A program made the translations under genes and the position numbers. Under the pieces are notes generated by a model, which was not told the DNA's origin, searched no databases, and worked only from the letters and a program-made list of their open reading frames with translations. Positions 11,620 through 22,543 of a stretch of DNA of 64,000 nt are shown piece after piece. The number at the start of each line of letters is the position of its first letter. The stretch's first letter is position 1. Where the stretch lies: assembly GCF_019112545.1 (NCBI RefSeq), contig NW_025064880.1:1809477-1873476 (forward strand). Direction: 5' to 3'. This DNA comes from Guyanagaster necrorhizus (lineage: Eukaryota; Basidiomycota; Agaricomycetes; Agaricales; Physalacriaceae).

Positions 11620-14600
11620 TTATACAAGTAAAATCAACCAAGCAAAATCAGCTAAAATACGACAGCAAGATAACAAGATATATACGATACAACAATTAAT
11701 CGACTGTCTAATAACCAAGATATTATGCCGTTTTCGTACGCTTATCTGTTCCGCACTTATCAGCATCCACTGCGGATGAAAAAAAGCAATATACTGACTA
11801 GACTCTGATTGCGACGGCTGCGACCACCAAGACAAATGTCCCTGTTTAGTTCCAGTAATGATACAACCATCCTTTGCAGGTGATCCATCAAATCCCTGTC
11901 AAAGCGTCAGATTAAACTTGATAGATGTAGCAAAAAAATACTATACCGCCGCTGCTTGAATGATATCATCTTCGGGATCAAAGTGAACATGGCAGTCATT
12001 TAACAGCAATAGCATAGACATTCACCTTCCTCATGCTCCAGCCCATACACCAGACTTCCTTTTTTTGTGTCCCATATGAGAACACATCCTCCAGAACTGC
12101 CGTGGAGCACACCCTGACCATTAGCAACGAACACAGCTCCGAAATCACCGGACGGTCGAGTCTCAGTCTCTGTATTACTATAGACAGCCGTCACTTGACC
12201 TCGTCTATCAGCTTGAATATCCACCAAACGAGCGACTCCTCCCGTTTGAGCGACCAGCGCACAAGTACCACCCGCATTGAGGTCTATATCCACACTAAAG
12301 TCGAGTCACAGTTCAAACTATAATTGAAAACACGAGGACGTGCACTTACATCTTAGTCTTCATGAATGCATACACCCGTAATGTTCCATTGGGCACTTCG
12401 CTATGCCACCTGTTCCGACATCTCAGGATAACATAATTTAACTATCGCCACCACTTACAAAACACCGTCTCTCGTTCCACCAAGAAGAGCGGACCCGTCA
12501 TGCACAAATTTAATGGCCGAGACATTTTGCCTAAGAATGGCTCGTTGAGGCTGCCATGTACCTGGAAAGATGCATTCTTGATTCACAGCCGCAAAATGAA
12601 AGAGTCACCCTCCCGTACCTTTACTCCATATCCAGATTTTGACACCAGAACGTGGCAAGGAGACAGCGACACGGTCTCGTCCATAAGCTAAGCACATTGA
12701 ATCCTCCTCTGTGTCCTTGTCTTTACCAGCATTGACAATCTTGGTCCAATGCCATTGGTTTGATCCCTAGAACCAGCTTTCAGTCAGGGAACACCCCAAC
12801 AGAAAAGCAGAGCATACTGTTCGGATCCATTTACTCACAACGCCGTCTTCTTGAAGTGTTATGATTCCAGAATCACCTTCCATCCAAACAACCGAGACGA
12901 CTGAAGCCCCGTGGGACAGCTGCGCCAGTTCAGCACGCGTTTGGACATTCCACATACGTGTGGTTCGATTACCTGAACAACGAGTAAAGGCAAGCAGTCA
13001 AATTACAAAGAGGAATAAATCTCCTTACAGGTCACTGCAGCATACATTCCATCCGAAGATATCGCTATTGTCTTGATGGCGGTGTCGCTTTTGTCTTTGA
13101 GCGCGACGGAGTGTAAGCATTCAATGGTAGGCCACCTGAACTTTTGACGCGGCTTTTTGGAGCGCTCACAATCAAAAATCTTGGGAGACGGAGCTCGTTC
13201 ACGCTTAACACCTCGAGAAGGACCAGAGTTTTGAGATTGTACAGGTTTCGGTGGCAGGGGGTGGTTGACAGGCAATTGAACTGGGATAGGTGTGGCTGAA
13301 GGAATGTTATCAACAGTCCATAATATGGAACTCGTCTCGACATACTGTGAGAAGAGTTTCTTTTCGTCGGTGTAGTGGGTGATGCATCTGTCGTTGCCAG
13401 GTATCAGCCAGAAAAAACTGTTATTGAAATGGTCCAAACCCTCAGACGCCTTCCGCTTCATCCGTGGGATAGACGGCGCTTCGTCAGTCTGACGAGTAGT
13501 CTTGGTGGGTATCTCAAGAGGCGTCGTCGACTTTCTGACAGTCTTTTCCACAGAAGACGATAACCGTGAAAGCAAAGAATTCCCGTCAGGTTTGTTCTCA
13601 GCGGGTACTTCGGAAACTACGCACATGGAGAAGTGTCTTCGCACACTTCCCTCTCAGAGATAATAGAAACACGTACCCGTTGGCGGTCTCTTTTCTTTCA
13701 GCACAGCCGAAATTGCCGGCACTTCAGCCTGAACAGGTAATTGAACGCAGATACGTTTCCATTTGCTGCCCATGGAGTTTAACTGAGGCATATCAACACC
13801 TTTCATTTGATTGAATGGTGTCGGAGGCGATTGCTCAGGTCCGGATGCAGAGACTACGGGAGGGGGGATTCCTGGGGGCGGCGGTGGAGGTGGAGACGAC
13901 GGAGGTGACGGGGAAGAGTATCCTTCGATATCCAAGAGCCCTGACCTTTTAGTAGCTGGAGGAGTCGGCTTTGAAGTGTTGTCAACGATAATCGACGTAG
14001 CCTTGGTTAACGGCCAACCAGATCCCAAAACGACACGCTTCTTTGTGGGGTTAGAAGACACGGGTGTTTGACGAGGCGTTGGCAGACTACAAGGCCGTAT
14101 TCCCAATGGGTTGGAAGCCATGCCAGGTGCTACGTAGGCCAGAGATTTTGCATCCGGCGGAGGAGAACTCGTTGCTGCGGAAGTATTCTCAGATATGGGA
14201 GTAGTGGTGCTCAGAACTAGCATGGACCTTGGTACCGTGGGCGGTTTTTTCCTAGCTGCTCGAGGCTCAGTGGGAATGGGTCTGGATGGTGGGCGCATTT
14301 TACTAGGCGAGGAGTCATTCGGCACATGCGATCCTTTCTCTTCACTTTCACCAGCTATCACGCCTGCGGGCGTCGAGGTTTGGGCAGGCTCTCGACTTGT
14401 TGATGGCTGTAGTCCGTTGATCAATAAACAAATCGGGATATTTTGGGAGACTTACCTCTGTAGAGGAGACAGCCACGTCCACCGGAGTTTCCTTCCTTTC
14501 ACTACCAATAAAATCGGAAACAAAACCCGCCGACACAAAGGGGTTTTGAATGGCAAGCTTCAAAGGCTTTGATTTCTCGACACCAGCAGAAGTGTTTTGA

Positions 14601-15857
14601 GGCCTTTTGTGCACTAAGCCTTCCGCGGAAAGACCACCAGACGATGTCCGTGGAACTTCAGAGAGATCAACAGACGCATCATCGGAACTGCTAGACTTTT
14701 CGGCATCGCAGATGGGATCCGGCAACCGACAATTCAGAAGAGATTCAGCTTTGATGAAATCCATAGAGTCAGAGTCCTCTTGTTTTCCAGGACTTGGTAA
14801 CATCATATATGAAGGCAGCGGTGTCAAAGGACTAGCAGGGGATTCGGTTGGCGAAATTTGCATGTCGGCAACATCAAGACTAGATGAGATGGAGGTCGGG
14901 GTATTCGTACCACTCTCTAGCACAGCAATCATGGCAGGTACACCTGTTGGGGAAAATACCGGTGAATCGGGAGTGCTGTTGCATTGAGAATCCAACTCCA
15001 TTGGAGACAAAGAGCGTTCCTAAGCGCGTCCATCAAGGAACAAAAAGAAACCTCTAAACCCTACACTTACGTGAGCATCCTTTGACACCGAGCCGGTGTT
15101 CAGCGATGACTGTATTTTCGTCGGCACCTCAGTAGTCGCGTGCGTGACTGAGGTCTGCATATCGCTAGAAACGTGCGTAGATGACGGCTGTAGGGAGGTT
15201 TGAACACAATCAAATGTTGTAGAACATTGGGTTCGCACAGATGAGCATGAAACTTGGGGCTGCGATTGAACTGACGCTGTGGAAACAGAGGGCGCAGCCT
15301 GCACACCAACAGACACACGTGTGGCGCTACCGGCGTCTATGGGTGCGATGAAGGACAATAACAGAAGGAAGTCAGTAACCAAGCGCACCTGTTGTTGGAG
15401 AAGCGTCTTCTAAATTCCTATTCCACGCTCGACGCATTTTCGGAGGCATGGAAACTTGGAGTGGCGGAACCGATTCCTCCCTTTCTTTTCGCCTATGACA
15501 TCTAGAACACACACCAGAGTCCTCTCCAGATTCAGATTCAGATTCTTCGATATCGCCTTCAAGAACCATAGCTTGATCTTTGAAACGCTCGTCTGGAGAG
15601 GCAACAGCGAGAAGGATTTCTTTGCCGGGCTTCACTTCGATACGTTTCTGTGCAAACAAGCTGAAGTACACGGAGGACCCCAAGGAAGTATCACTGCCCG
15701 AATTTTGAGATACTTGGACGCGTCGCAGGATAACATGGGGCTTTTGTGTCGACTTGTGAGGACGGAATCTCAGTGTCTGGCTTTTGATACCGAGAATTGA
15801 GGTTATGGAGGTTACTAAGGGTGGCGACTCGCCATCCATTGAGGTGATATCATCCAT
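11620..15857 (-). CDS. Large protein with disordered N-terminus and C-terminal WD40 repeats
   Basis: Twelve exons join in frame to about 1216 aa: 15857-15389, 15336-15071, 15019-14456, 14406-13677, 13616-13029, 12972-12818, 12766-12619, 12561-12459, 12409-12350, 12294-12026, 11969-11947 and 11895-11620. Residues 1 to about 750 are low-complexity, rich in Ser, Thr and Pro, with acidic SESESGED, Cys pairs (CSRCHRRKERE) and a poly-Pro run. The last third carries WD40-type blades such as NRTTRMWNVQTRAEL, SGVKIWIWSK, LLGGTRDGVLW and GGCVLIWDTKKG. Basic KRERAPSPK-like stretches suggest a nuclear protein. I do not recognise a named orthologue; a scaffold role is inference. The start is the first ATG of the frame (MDDITSMDGE); a different frame is open upstream to 16032. 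The 3' end is uncertain because the last 40 residues look non-coding and a further small intron is possible. Confidence 0.75.
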
Positions 15858-16482
15858 GGCAGCCTTGGAAATGGCGCCACAGAGGGTATAGCGTTGAGGC
15901 AGTATCAAGGTCGAGAGAAAAGCTGTTCTTCAGCTCATTGCCAAAGATGGACGCCCAGAATGGGAGTCGTGAGAAACTCGACACGTGAAAGACATGACAA
16001 AGTCCTTTAACTGGGTGCTCTCCATCGCTCAATCACTAATTGAAACTATTTAATCTTCACACCATCGAATTTCTCCTTAGGCTGTTGGCCCTGACCTTTT
16101 CTCCCTCCTTGTCACCTAAAAGCACCGAAAAGTCTCGAATAGAGCGCAGTCCCCAGCTGATGCAAGCGACTCTGTTCATCTATCCAACCCACCCTACCAA
16201 CAGATGTTGATCTGTCTCATACGCTACTTCATATACATGCAAGGTTTGTCATTAGACTTCCACTTGTACGGTGACAGTCTCCAGTTTACGCTCTGTTGGA
16301 TCTGCCGACGTTTGGGACGAAGACTAAACCTAGCTGTTAGAAATCTCATCGATTCGACCTGCCATCGTCTGTCAAACGGCCCGCAAGTCCACTATTCCTA
16401 TATCATCTATGGATTTTTGCTTTGACACCAATGGCGCTAACCAAAAATATCCATAAAATCTATACAGGTAAAGATAATACAT
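15858..16482. other. Intergenic region upstream of the WD40 gene
   Basis: About 625 bp. A frame on the minus strand from 16032 to 15850 is open and reads like protein (for example FSRLPFWASIFGNELK). It overlaps the WD40 start in a shifted frame, and no intron I tested joins the two. See findings. The rest is promoter and the 3' flank of the dioxygenase gene. Confidence 0.45.
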
Positions 16483-18108
16483 TCACTTCGTCGCACCATT
16501 CTCCTTCCTCCTAATCTCAGGTTCGACCGGGAATCGCTGATCATCAGGAGAAACAGAATACAACCTCTTCCATATATGCTGGAGTGGGCCCGGCGTCTTC
16601 CAGGCCAGCTCATCATTACGGAGCCACAGCCGAATGAGATGTCGTCTGCCCCATCCATTAACATCATCAGCACGAAAAAAAAAAAAACGTCAACGCTTAC
16701 GTATGCTCCTCGTTATCCCGGAACGCATCTCGAGAATGTAACAATCCTAAACTGTTAATATACTGAATATCGCCCTTTTGGAAATTCAACCCCAGGGAAT
16801 GCTTCTCGGCAGCAAAATGCAGCGCATCGAGCGCTTCTGCCTGAGCCTCAGAGATGGGTGGTATATGGGGACTGCGCTTCTGTAACCCGTACCCCGTAAA
16901 ATGTCGTCGAGAGTACTGAATGACGATATGTCCATCTTCCTTGTATAGAAGCGGACGCGTCGTGTATCCCGGAGATCCACCAAAGCTGTTTCTCGATGTC
17001 AGCTCATACCCTAGACGAAAGGAAACCCAATAAAACAGACCTATCCAAAGGCCAGGGCTCCGCCAGCGTACGAATAAGGTCAGGCCGGGTGGCCGCGATC
17101 TCATTATACACCCTCCCTCCACTGCTGATCCTCGACACGCCGCCCTCGGCAGCAGATTGAATAGCCAACAAAGCAATCAGGTCACCCACGTCAGTGTGGA
17201 AGACCTGCTTGTCTGTCGTATACGCTGAATTCCCGATGCCACCTTGCTCGTGAGCGTGGCTGACGGTGAGGTCTTTGATATGAGCGAGTACCGCCCCAGT
17301 GGAATCCTGCTTCCCTCGGGCGGAGCCGACGTGTGACGATAGACCTGGTAGTGAATGTGAGTCAAGATGGATGCATAGGGAACGAGAAGACATACCGGCA
17401 TAGACAATTGCCAAGTCCAACTTTGTGTACTGGTCGATTGGGATTGTCCGTAGAACAAAAAACCCTCGACCAGAGTAGAGTTCGTGGGCGAGGTCCTTCA
17501 AGATAGGGCTTAAATTAGGAAGGGGGAACGTCTCTTTGTTGATATAGCCTAATGGTTTCCCGGTACCTGTGAAAGGTTAGCACAGCGCAAACGAACATGG
17601 TAGATAAAAAACGACCTTTGAAATGCTCGAGCGCCGCGTCGATCTCGCCCAGCTCAAAGTCACTAAGCTGGTAAACCCACTGGTCTTCGCCAGTCCAGTC
17701 TTTGCCATCCCAAACGATAGGCCCTTCCACCCGAAAAGGAAACCCCTCTGGGAGGGGCACATCCAAAAGAGAAGGATCTTCAGCCAGACGACGCGCTGTA
17801 CGCGCATGAAACTTGGCCTCGTCGGGATGGTAGGAAATGTCGGGTTGTTTCGAGCCTGCAAAGCCCATAGTGCTGTCCGTCCACCCTTTTTTGCTTTCCA
17901 ACACAACGCGCCTATAAGTAAGTAAGGGACTAAGGATGAGAAAACGCCCAGGAGCCAACGCCGATATATAACCGAGTGACTAGGTGGGATGATGAAATAA
18001 ATTGGAAAGAGTTTCAAAAGAGGAGACGGTACCTCGTATAATGGGAAATCTGCAACCGCCTTCTCACACAGGACGGATCACAAGGTGTTGGGCGAGGTGG
18101 AAGGAGAT
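16483..18108 (-). CDS. TauD/TfdA-type Fe(II)/2-oxoglutarate dioxygenase, 5' end unresolved
   Basis: This is a non-heme iron dioxygenase of the TauD/TfdA superfamily, which oxidises small substrates while decarboxylating 2-oxoglutarate. The iron ligands are visible as HTD in KQVFHTDVGDLIALLAIQ and the distal His in NSLGLLHSRDAF, followed by the Arg-containing HLIRLWLRND that binds 2-oxoglutarate. Other clear stretches are GFFVLRTIPID, HVGSARGKQD and NSFGGSPGYTTRPLLYK. The last exon is 16645-16483, and the intron 16700-16646 contains a 13-nt A/T run. Family members of this fungal group are about 400 aa, and this one fits. The N-terminal frame (DLLPPRPTPCDPSC, then HYTRRVVLESKKGW) is open to 18108 or slightly beyond, but the only nearby ATG (18131) is in another frame. 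A short upstream exon is therefore likely. Substrate unknown. Confidence 0.82.
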
Positions 18109-18990
18109 CTTTGGTGGGCAGCCGGTACCATGGTTAGCAACGCGCACGAGGACAGAGAAGCGGCCCGTTGGAGGAATATAAGAGACTAAACCATCCTACA
18201 GAGAGGTGGTCGACAATGAAGATGAAACGGGGATATGGTACGAACGAATGATCAGTGTCTCCGAGTATCTGGTACGCTCCGGTAAGATCCCGGTGTCATA
18301 ACCGCGATCTTGGCGCGAAAATCGGGGGATCGCGAGGTGGTGCTGAGGGAAAAAATGGTGAGCCGATGGCAGGTAGCACGACATGTTGCTGCCACTCACT
18401 GTACCCGAAAACAACACCCAGGAGCCAGAGTACATAAGGTGATGTAACCGTACGCAATGGAGGCCGTCAATCTGAGGGTTGCATTGCGGGAACAAAGATG
18501 GTTTAGCCGTGTAAGAATCCTTGTTCGTTCCCTCCCAGGCAGGCTTCCGCGGGGTAAGGATAGACCTGGGGTAAAACACCTGTAAGGGGAGTTGAATGCA
18601 TCCACAAAAACGCGTCATTCTTACGTTCACGGAGTCCCTGCGGTTCCGCTACGCGTTGTGTGCTGATCCTGTGTCTCCCGCGTTCTACGTCTTTGAAATT
18701 CCATCTTGACCGTATTCAAATCTCGTCCGTGTCCGTGTTTTCAAGCGTCGAGTCTTGACCGTCATAGAGATAGTAAGAAGGAACGACTGATAGGAATGCT
18801 GATTTGTCAATGTATGTGGGAGTAACGCGCACGATTCATCAACTTAGACTGGTAGTAGTCTACAATCAGGCATGTAACCCGAGGTCCCGAAATCGGTGTG
18901 TTCCCTTCACTTGCGTCCCCATTCAGGTATCGAATCTAATGATGGTACACATCTGCAGAATCGGTTAGCAACCCCCCGGGCCGTCACAAG
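18109..18990. other. Region upstream of the dioxygenase gene and downstream of the RNase P subunit gene
   Basis: About 880 bp. It should contain the missing first exon and promoter of the dioxygenase gene. A minus-strand frame at 18630-18196 is open but lacks recognisable domains. No repeat is seen. Confidence 0.4.
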
Positions 18991-19606
18991 TCATACAGCC
19001 TCCCCAACATCCTCCTGCTCCTGCTCCGGTTCTGCAACCACCACATTACCATCACCCCCCTTTACCTTTGCGGGTTCAAACGACATCACAACCATCAACG
19101 TCGACTTGCCCCTCGTCTCATACGCAACATCCCCATCCTCACCCCCATCAACCTCATCATGCACCTCCACCGTCCCAGTCGTATACTCCGTCCGGACTTC
19201 AAACGGCAGTATCGGGGGCAGCGCCAGCGCCAGCTTGACGAGATGCGGGATCGCAGCGCCCATCGCGCTTAGATGGAGGGTTTTGTATCTACCGAGGTCA
19301 CACAATCCAAAAGAAGAATCGAGACACGCCACACGCACCCATCTCTCAGAGCGAGATCCTTGCACCGCCGCATATACGCTCCCAACGCCATCTTGCGCGT
19401 CACGCAGATGAGGTTCTTGCCTTCTTTGTGCGCTGAGCGCGGGCCTGTCGCTGAGACGGACGCTGGGACGATTGGGAACGGTCTCGGGGCCGAGAGGCGT
19501 CTTCTTTTTGGTTTTGGTTCTACAGTGGCACATAGTCATTAGCAGCAGTCGATAATTTGACCTGCTTACGGTCGGTAGACGACTCATTTTTGCGTTTATT
19601 GGCCAT
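18991..19606 (-). CDS. RNase P/MRP Alba-domain subunit, Pop7/Rpp20-like
   Basis: This small Alba-fold RNA-binding protein is expected to pair with a Pop6/Rpp25 partner on the P3 helix of RNase P and RNase MRP RNAs, serving tRNA and rRNA processing in the nucleus. Three exons (19606-19570, 19519-19339, 19288-18991), with two 50-nt introns, give 171 aa. The first intron has a GCTAATGAC branch point. The Alba core reads NLICVTRKMALGAYMRRCKD, then LHLSAMGAAIPHLVKLALAL, then EVRTEYTTGTVEVHDE. The N-terminus is basic (QPKPKRRRLS), as in Rpp20 orthologues, and the tail is acidic. Assignment to Pop7 rather than Rpp25 rests on overall similarity from memory and is moderate. It is divergent from the eRF1 gene, with starts 173 bp apart. 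Confidence 0.75.
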
Positions 19607-19752
19607 CCGGGCGTGTGATGATGGTGTGCAGTCAAGTAACCACGTGCTGGAAATTTTAAGCAGCTTCTCCTTTTCCTTTTCCTTCTTCTTCCTCCCATCA
19701 TCGTGGCCACCTGGCCTTGATCCTTTCTTGTTTCTAATTTTTTTTCCCTTTT

Positions 19753-19760
19753 CTATATAA
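19753..19760 (+). promoter_or_regulatory. TATA-like element in the shared eRF1 / RNase P subunit promoter
   Basis: CTATATAA lies only about 20 nt upstream of the eRF1 ATG at 19780, inside a 173-bp interval that must hold the promoters of both divergent genes. Upstream it follows a long pyrimidine-rich tract (about 19665-19755). If used, the eRF1 leader would be very short. Motif evidence only. Confidence 0.4.
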
Positions 19761-19779
19761 CCCAAAACGCATATATACG

Positions 19780-21389
19780 ATGTCCCAAGATGTGGCGGAG
19801 CAGAACATTCAGATGTGGAAAATCAAGAAACTGATCAAGAGCCTTGACTCTGCCAGGGGGTGCGTACGTCCTTGCTTATTGTCACCCTCGCGGTGCTGAT
19901 TTGCTCTTCAGCGCAGGGACATCCATGATCAGCTTGATCCTTCCTCCGAAGGTCCGTCTCTCCGTCAGTATGAGTCGTCGTATGCTAATTCAGTCCCTTG
20001 CAGGATCAAATATCCCGAGCTTCTGCCATGTTAACGCAAGAATACGGTACAGCGTCCAACATCAAATCCCGAGTAAATCGTCTCTCCGTCCTGGCAGCCA
20101 TCACCAGTACCCAACAACGGCTCAAGCTTTACAACCGAGTCCCGCCCAACGGTCTCGTGCTCTTCGTAGGCACCATCCTAACAGACGAAGGCAAGGAAAA
20201 AAAGGTCTCCTTCGACTTTGAGCCTCACAAACCCGTCAACACGTACGCAATAAAGAGCCTTGTTCACCGCCCCGGGTGATTTCCTGATCACCCTTACAGG
20301 TCCCTCTACCTATGCGACAACAAGTTCCACACCGAAGCTCTATCGGAGCTTCTCGAGTCCGACTCCCGGTTCGGGTTCATCGTCATGGATGGAAACGGCA
20401 CCCTCTTCGGCACACTCGCTGGAAACACCCGCGAAGTCATCCATAAATTCACTGTCGACCTCCCCAAGAAGCACGGACGAGGAGGTCAGTCTGCACTGCG
20501 TTTCTCCCGTCTTCGTGATGAGAAGCGTCACAACTACGTGCGCAAGGTGGCAGAGTTGGCCGTGCAGCATTTCATCACCAATGATAAAGTCAACGTCACG
20601 GGTCTTGTCCTGGCGGGAAGCGCGGATTTCAAGACGGAGCTCAGCCAGAGTGATATGTTCGATTTGAGGCTGGCGGCAAAGATCATCAAGGTTGTGGATG
20701 TAAGTTATGGAGGTGAGAATGGGTTCAACCAGGTGGGTGACTTTACGTATTGTTTGGGTGGGGGGGGTTGGAGATCACGTCTCTGATTTTTTTTTTCCCC
20801 TTCAGGCCATTGAACTGGCTGCAGAGTCTCTCGCGAACGTCAAGTTTGTTCAGGAAAAACGGCTCATCCAAAAGTACTTTGATGAAATCAGTCAAGATAC
20901 GGGCAAATATTGTTTTGGTATCGAAGACACGCTCAAGGCACTTGAACTCGGAGCGGTGGAGACCCTGATCGTATGGGAGAACCTCGATATCACTCGTTAC
21001 ATCCTTCGTAACGCCGCTGGAGGTTCGCATTCATGTCCCCCCCCCTCCCTCTCCTTCTCTCCGTACTAACTCGCCCAACAGAGGAAATCGTCGTCTACCA
21101 CAACAAAGAACAAGACAAAGACCGCACGAAATTCATAGACAAATCTACGGGACTAGAGATGGAGCAATCCGAGGATCCACAGGCGCTCCTGGAGTGGTTT
21201 GCGGAAAAGTACAAAGAGTTTGGAGCCAACCTTGAATTTGTGACGAATCGGTCACAGGAGGGGGCTCAGTTTGTCAAGGGATTTGGTGGCATTGGGGGAT
21301 TGTTGAGGTACAAGGTTGATTTTACTAACCTGGGGACTATTGATGAGGAGGAAGAGGATGAGTTTTATTCGGATGATGATGACATCTGA
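19780..21389 (+). CDS. Eukaryotic peptide chain release factor 1 (eRF1/Sup45)
   Basis: This factor recognises all three stop codons and triggers peptide release in the ribosomal A site with eRF3. Six exons (19780-19859, 19912-19951, 20004-20242, 20300-20732, 20806-21022, 21082-21389) join in frame to about 438 aa, the normal length. Domain 1 has the stop-decoding motifs [14 protein letters not shown] and [10 protein letters not shown] (YxCxxxF type). Domain 2 has the catalytic GGQ in [17 protein letters not shown]. Domain 3 ends in an acidic tail ([14 protein letters not shown]). The usual ARGNGTSMISL is read here as [11 protein letters not shown] across the first intron junction. Introns are 52-73 nt, and one (20733-20805) has G8 and T10 runs. 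Confidence 0.97.
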
Positions 21390-21692
21390 CGGTTTTGCTG
21401 GCTCTTAGGAGCCCCGTCCATCGAGGGTACGACGGGGGGGGCGGGTGGTAGGGGAAGTGGAATGGGCATTGGAAACAAGATGCTTTGCGACCGAGTTGTG
21501 AACATCCGATTCTTGTCCTTCAAGGTGAACGATTCGTGCGTTATTTTGGGGTGGTGGTGGCTGATATTTTCTTGATGGTAGGGCAATGTTTGAAGCACAA
21601 GCTGTGTACTCGACAGATGGGGTGATTTTGTATGAATATGATGAGATTGAACATTAAGACTGTTGATTCCCCAAGCAATGATACTGTATCTG
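21390..21692. other. Spacer between convergent eRF1 and WW-domain genes
   Basis: About 300 bp of 3' flanking sequence for two genes that converge. It contains no coding signal. It includes a G9 run near 21434. Confidence 0.5.
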
Positions 21693-22363
21693 TCAAGTTC
21701 GAAGCCAAGCAGTCTTTGCAATCTTCTTGAGCCTCTTTTGCTCCTTGAAGCGCTCCTACACCGCAAAACGCATCAAGACACACCCAGACCAAAAAGAAAA
21801 GAAAAGAAAAAAAAAAAAAGAGAGAGACTCACCAAATCCTTCTTACTCGGCCTCTTCCTCTTCTTTCCCTCTGCCTCTTCCTCTTGTTGCTCCCGATCCC
21901 TCTGGGACTCCCAGGCAGCGACGTCGAAATAAAACTCACTCATGCGCTTGGCGCGCTCATACTCTGACATGTGGGTCGGGTCGCGTGCGTCGTTGGCGGT
22001 GAAGCGGCCTGTGCGGGCATTGAACTTTGCGGTGGCGGTGTAGGGACCGCTACTGCTGGCGCTGGGACCGGCAGCGAGGGTGGGGTCGAGGTAGGCAAGG
22101 GAGGGATCGATGCCTGCTGCGAGGGCGGCGTCGTAAGCTGATTCAGGTTGTGGTTGGGGTTGGGGTTGGGGTGGGATGAGAGGGTTCTCCCATGTGGTCT
22201 GGGAGGTGACGGTGTTGTAAAAATAGTACGTGTTGTGCTGGGGCGAAAAGATGGCCTGCCAGTCGCCGTTGGTCGGCACAGCGCTGGTCGGTTCAGCCGG
22301 CTGTTCGGGAGTAGAGGTGGACGGTTCGGGCTGGTCTGACTCTGACTCTAAGGGTGTCGGCAT

Positions 22364-22413
<50 letters not shown>

Positions 22414-22435
22414 GGGCAGGGGCGGGCGAAGACAT
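21693..22435 (-). CDS. WW-domain protein with long polyproline start
   Basis: Exons 22435-21833 and 21755-21693, with a 77-nt intron, give about 221 aa. The N-terminus is MSSPAPAPAP followed by an uninterrupted proline run encoded almost entirely by CCC. A single WW domain follows at about residues 55-90: GDWQAIFSPQHNTYYFYNTVTSQTTWENPL, here split as WQAIFSPQHNTYYFYNTVTS and QTTWENPL, with both signature tryptophans. Then comes a PQPQPQPQP stretch. The C-terminal block has KRMSEFYFDVAAWESQ, a basic KKRKRPSKKDL and the conserved end ERFKEQKRLKKIAKTAWLRT. This resembles fungal WW proteins linked to pre-mRNA splicing, so a nuclear role is plausible but inferred. The homopolymer makes the exact length uncertain. 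Confidence 0.85.
22364..22410. repeat. 47-nt G homopolymer inside a coding exon
   Basis: An uninterrupted run of G on the plus strand (C on the coding strand) spans 22364-22410. It encodes the N-terminal polyproline of the WW-domain protein. Such runs are highly slippage-prone, so its length may be polymorphic, or may be an assembly estimate. Confidence 0.9.
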
Positions 22436-22522
22436 CGTGGCGGGAGGCAAGAAGAACACTTGCCCCAAATCGACACTATCGGACCGGTATTTGCGGCATC
22501 TTCCGTGGATTATGATTTACTA

Positions 22523-22536
22523 AGTATATATATACT
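22523..22536. promoter_or_regulatory. Palindromic TATA element upstream of the WW-domain gene
   Basis: AGTATATATATACT is a perfect 14-nt palindrome, 88 nt upstream of the WW-gene start (22435, minus) and 7 nt past the stop of the M24 peptidase gene (22544). It could be the TATA box of the WW gene, part of the poly(A) region of the peptidase gene, or both. Confidence 0.45.
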
Positions 22537-22543
22537 CCGAGTC

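Noticed and set aside
16678..16692. Poly-A run suggesting a retroposon tail
   Set aside because: It lies inside a well-formed 55-nt intron of the dioxygenase gene and is the pyrimidine tract of the acceptor on the minus strand.
22146..22175. TTGGGG repeats resembling telomeric DNA
   Set aside because: They lie in the coding strand of the WW-domain gene and encode PQPQPQPQP. Basidiomycete telomeres use TTAGGG.
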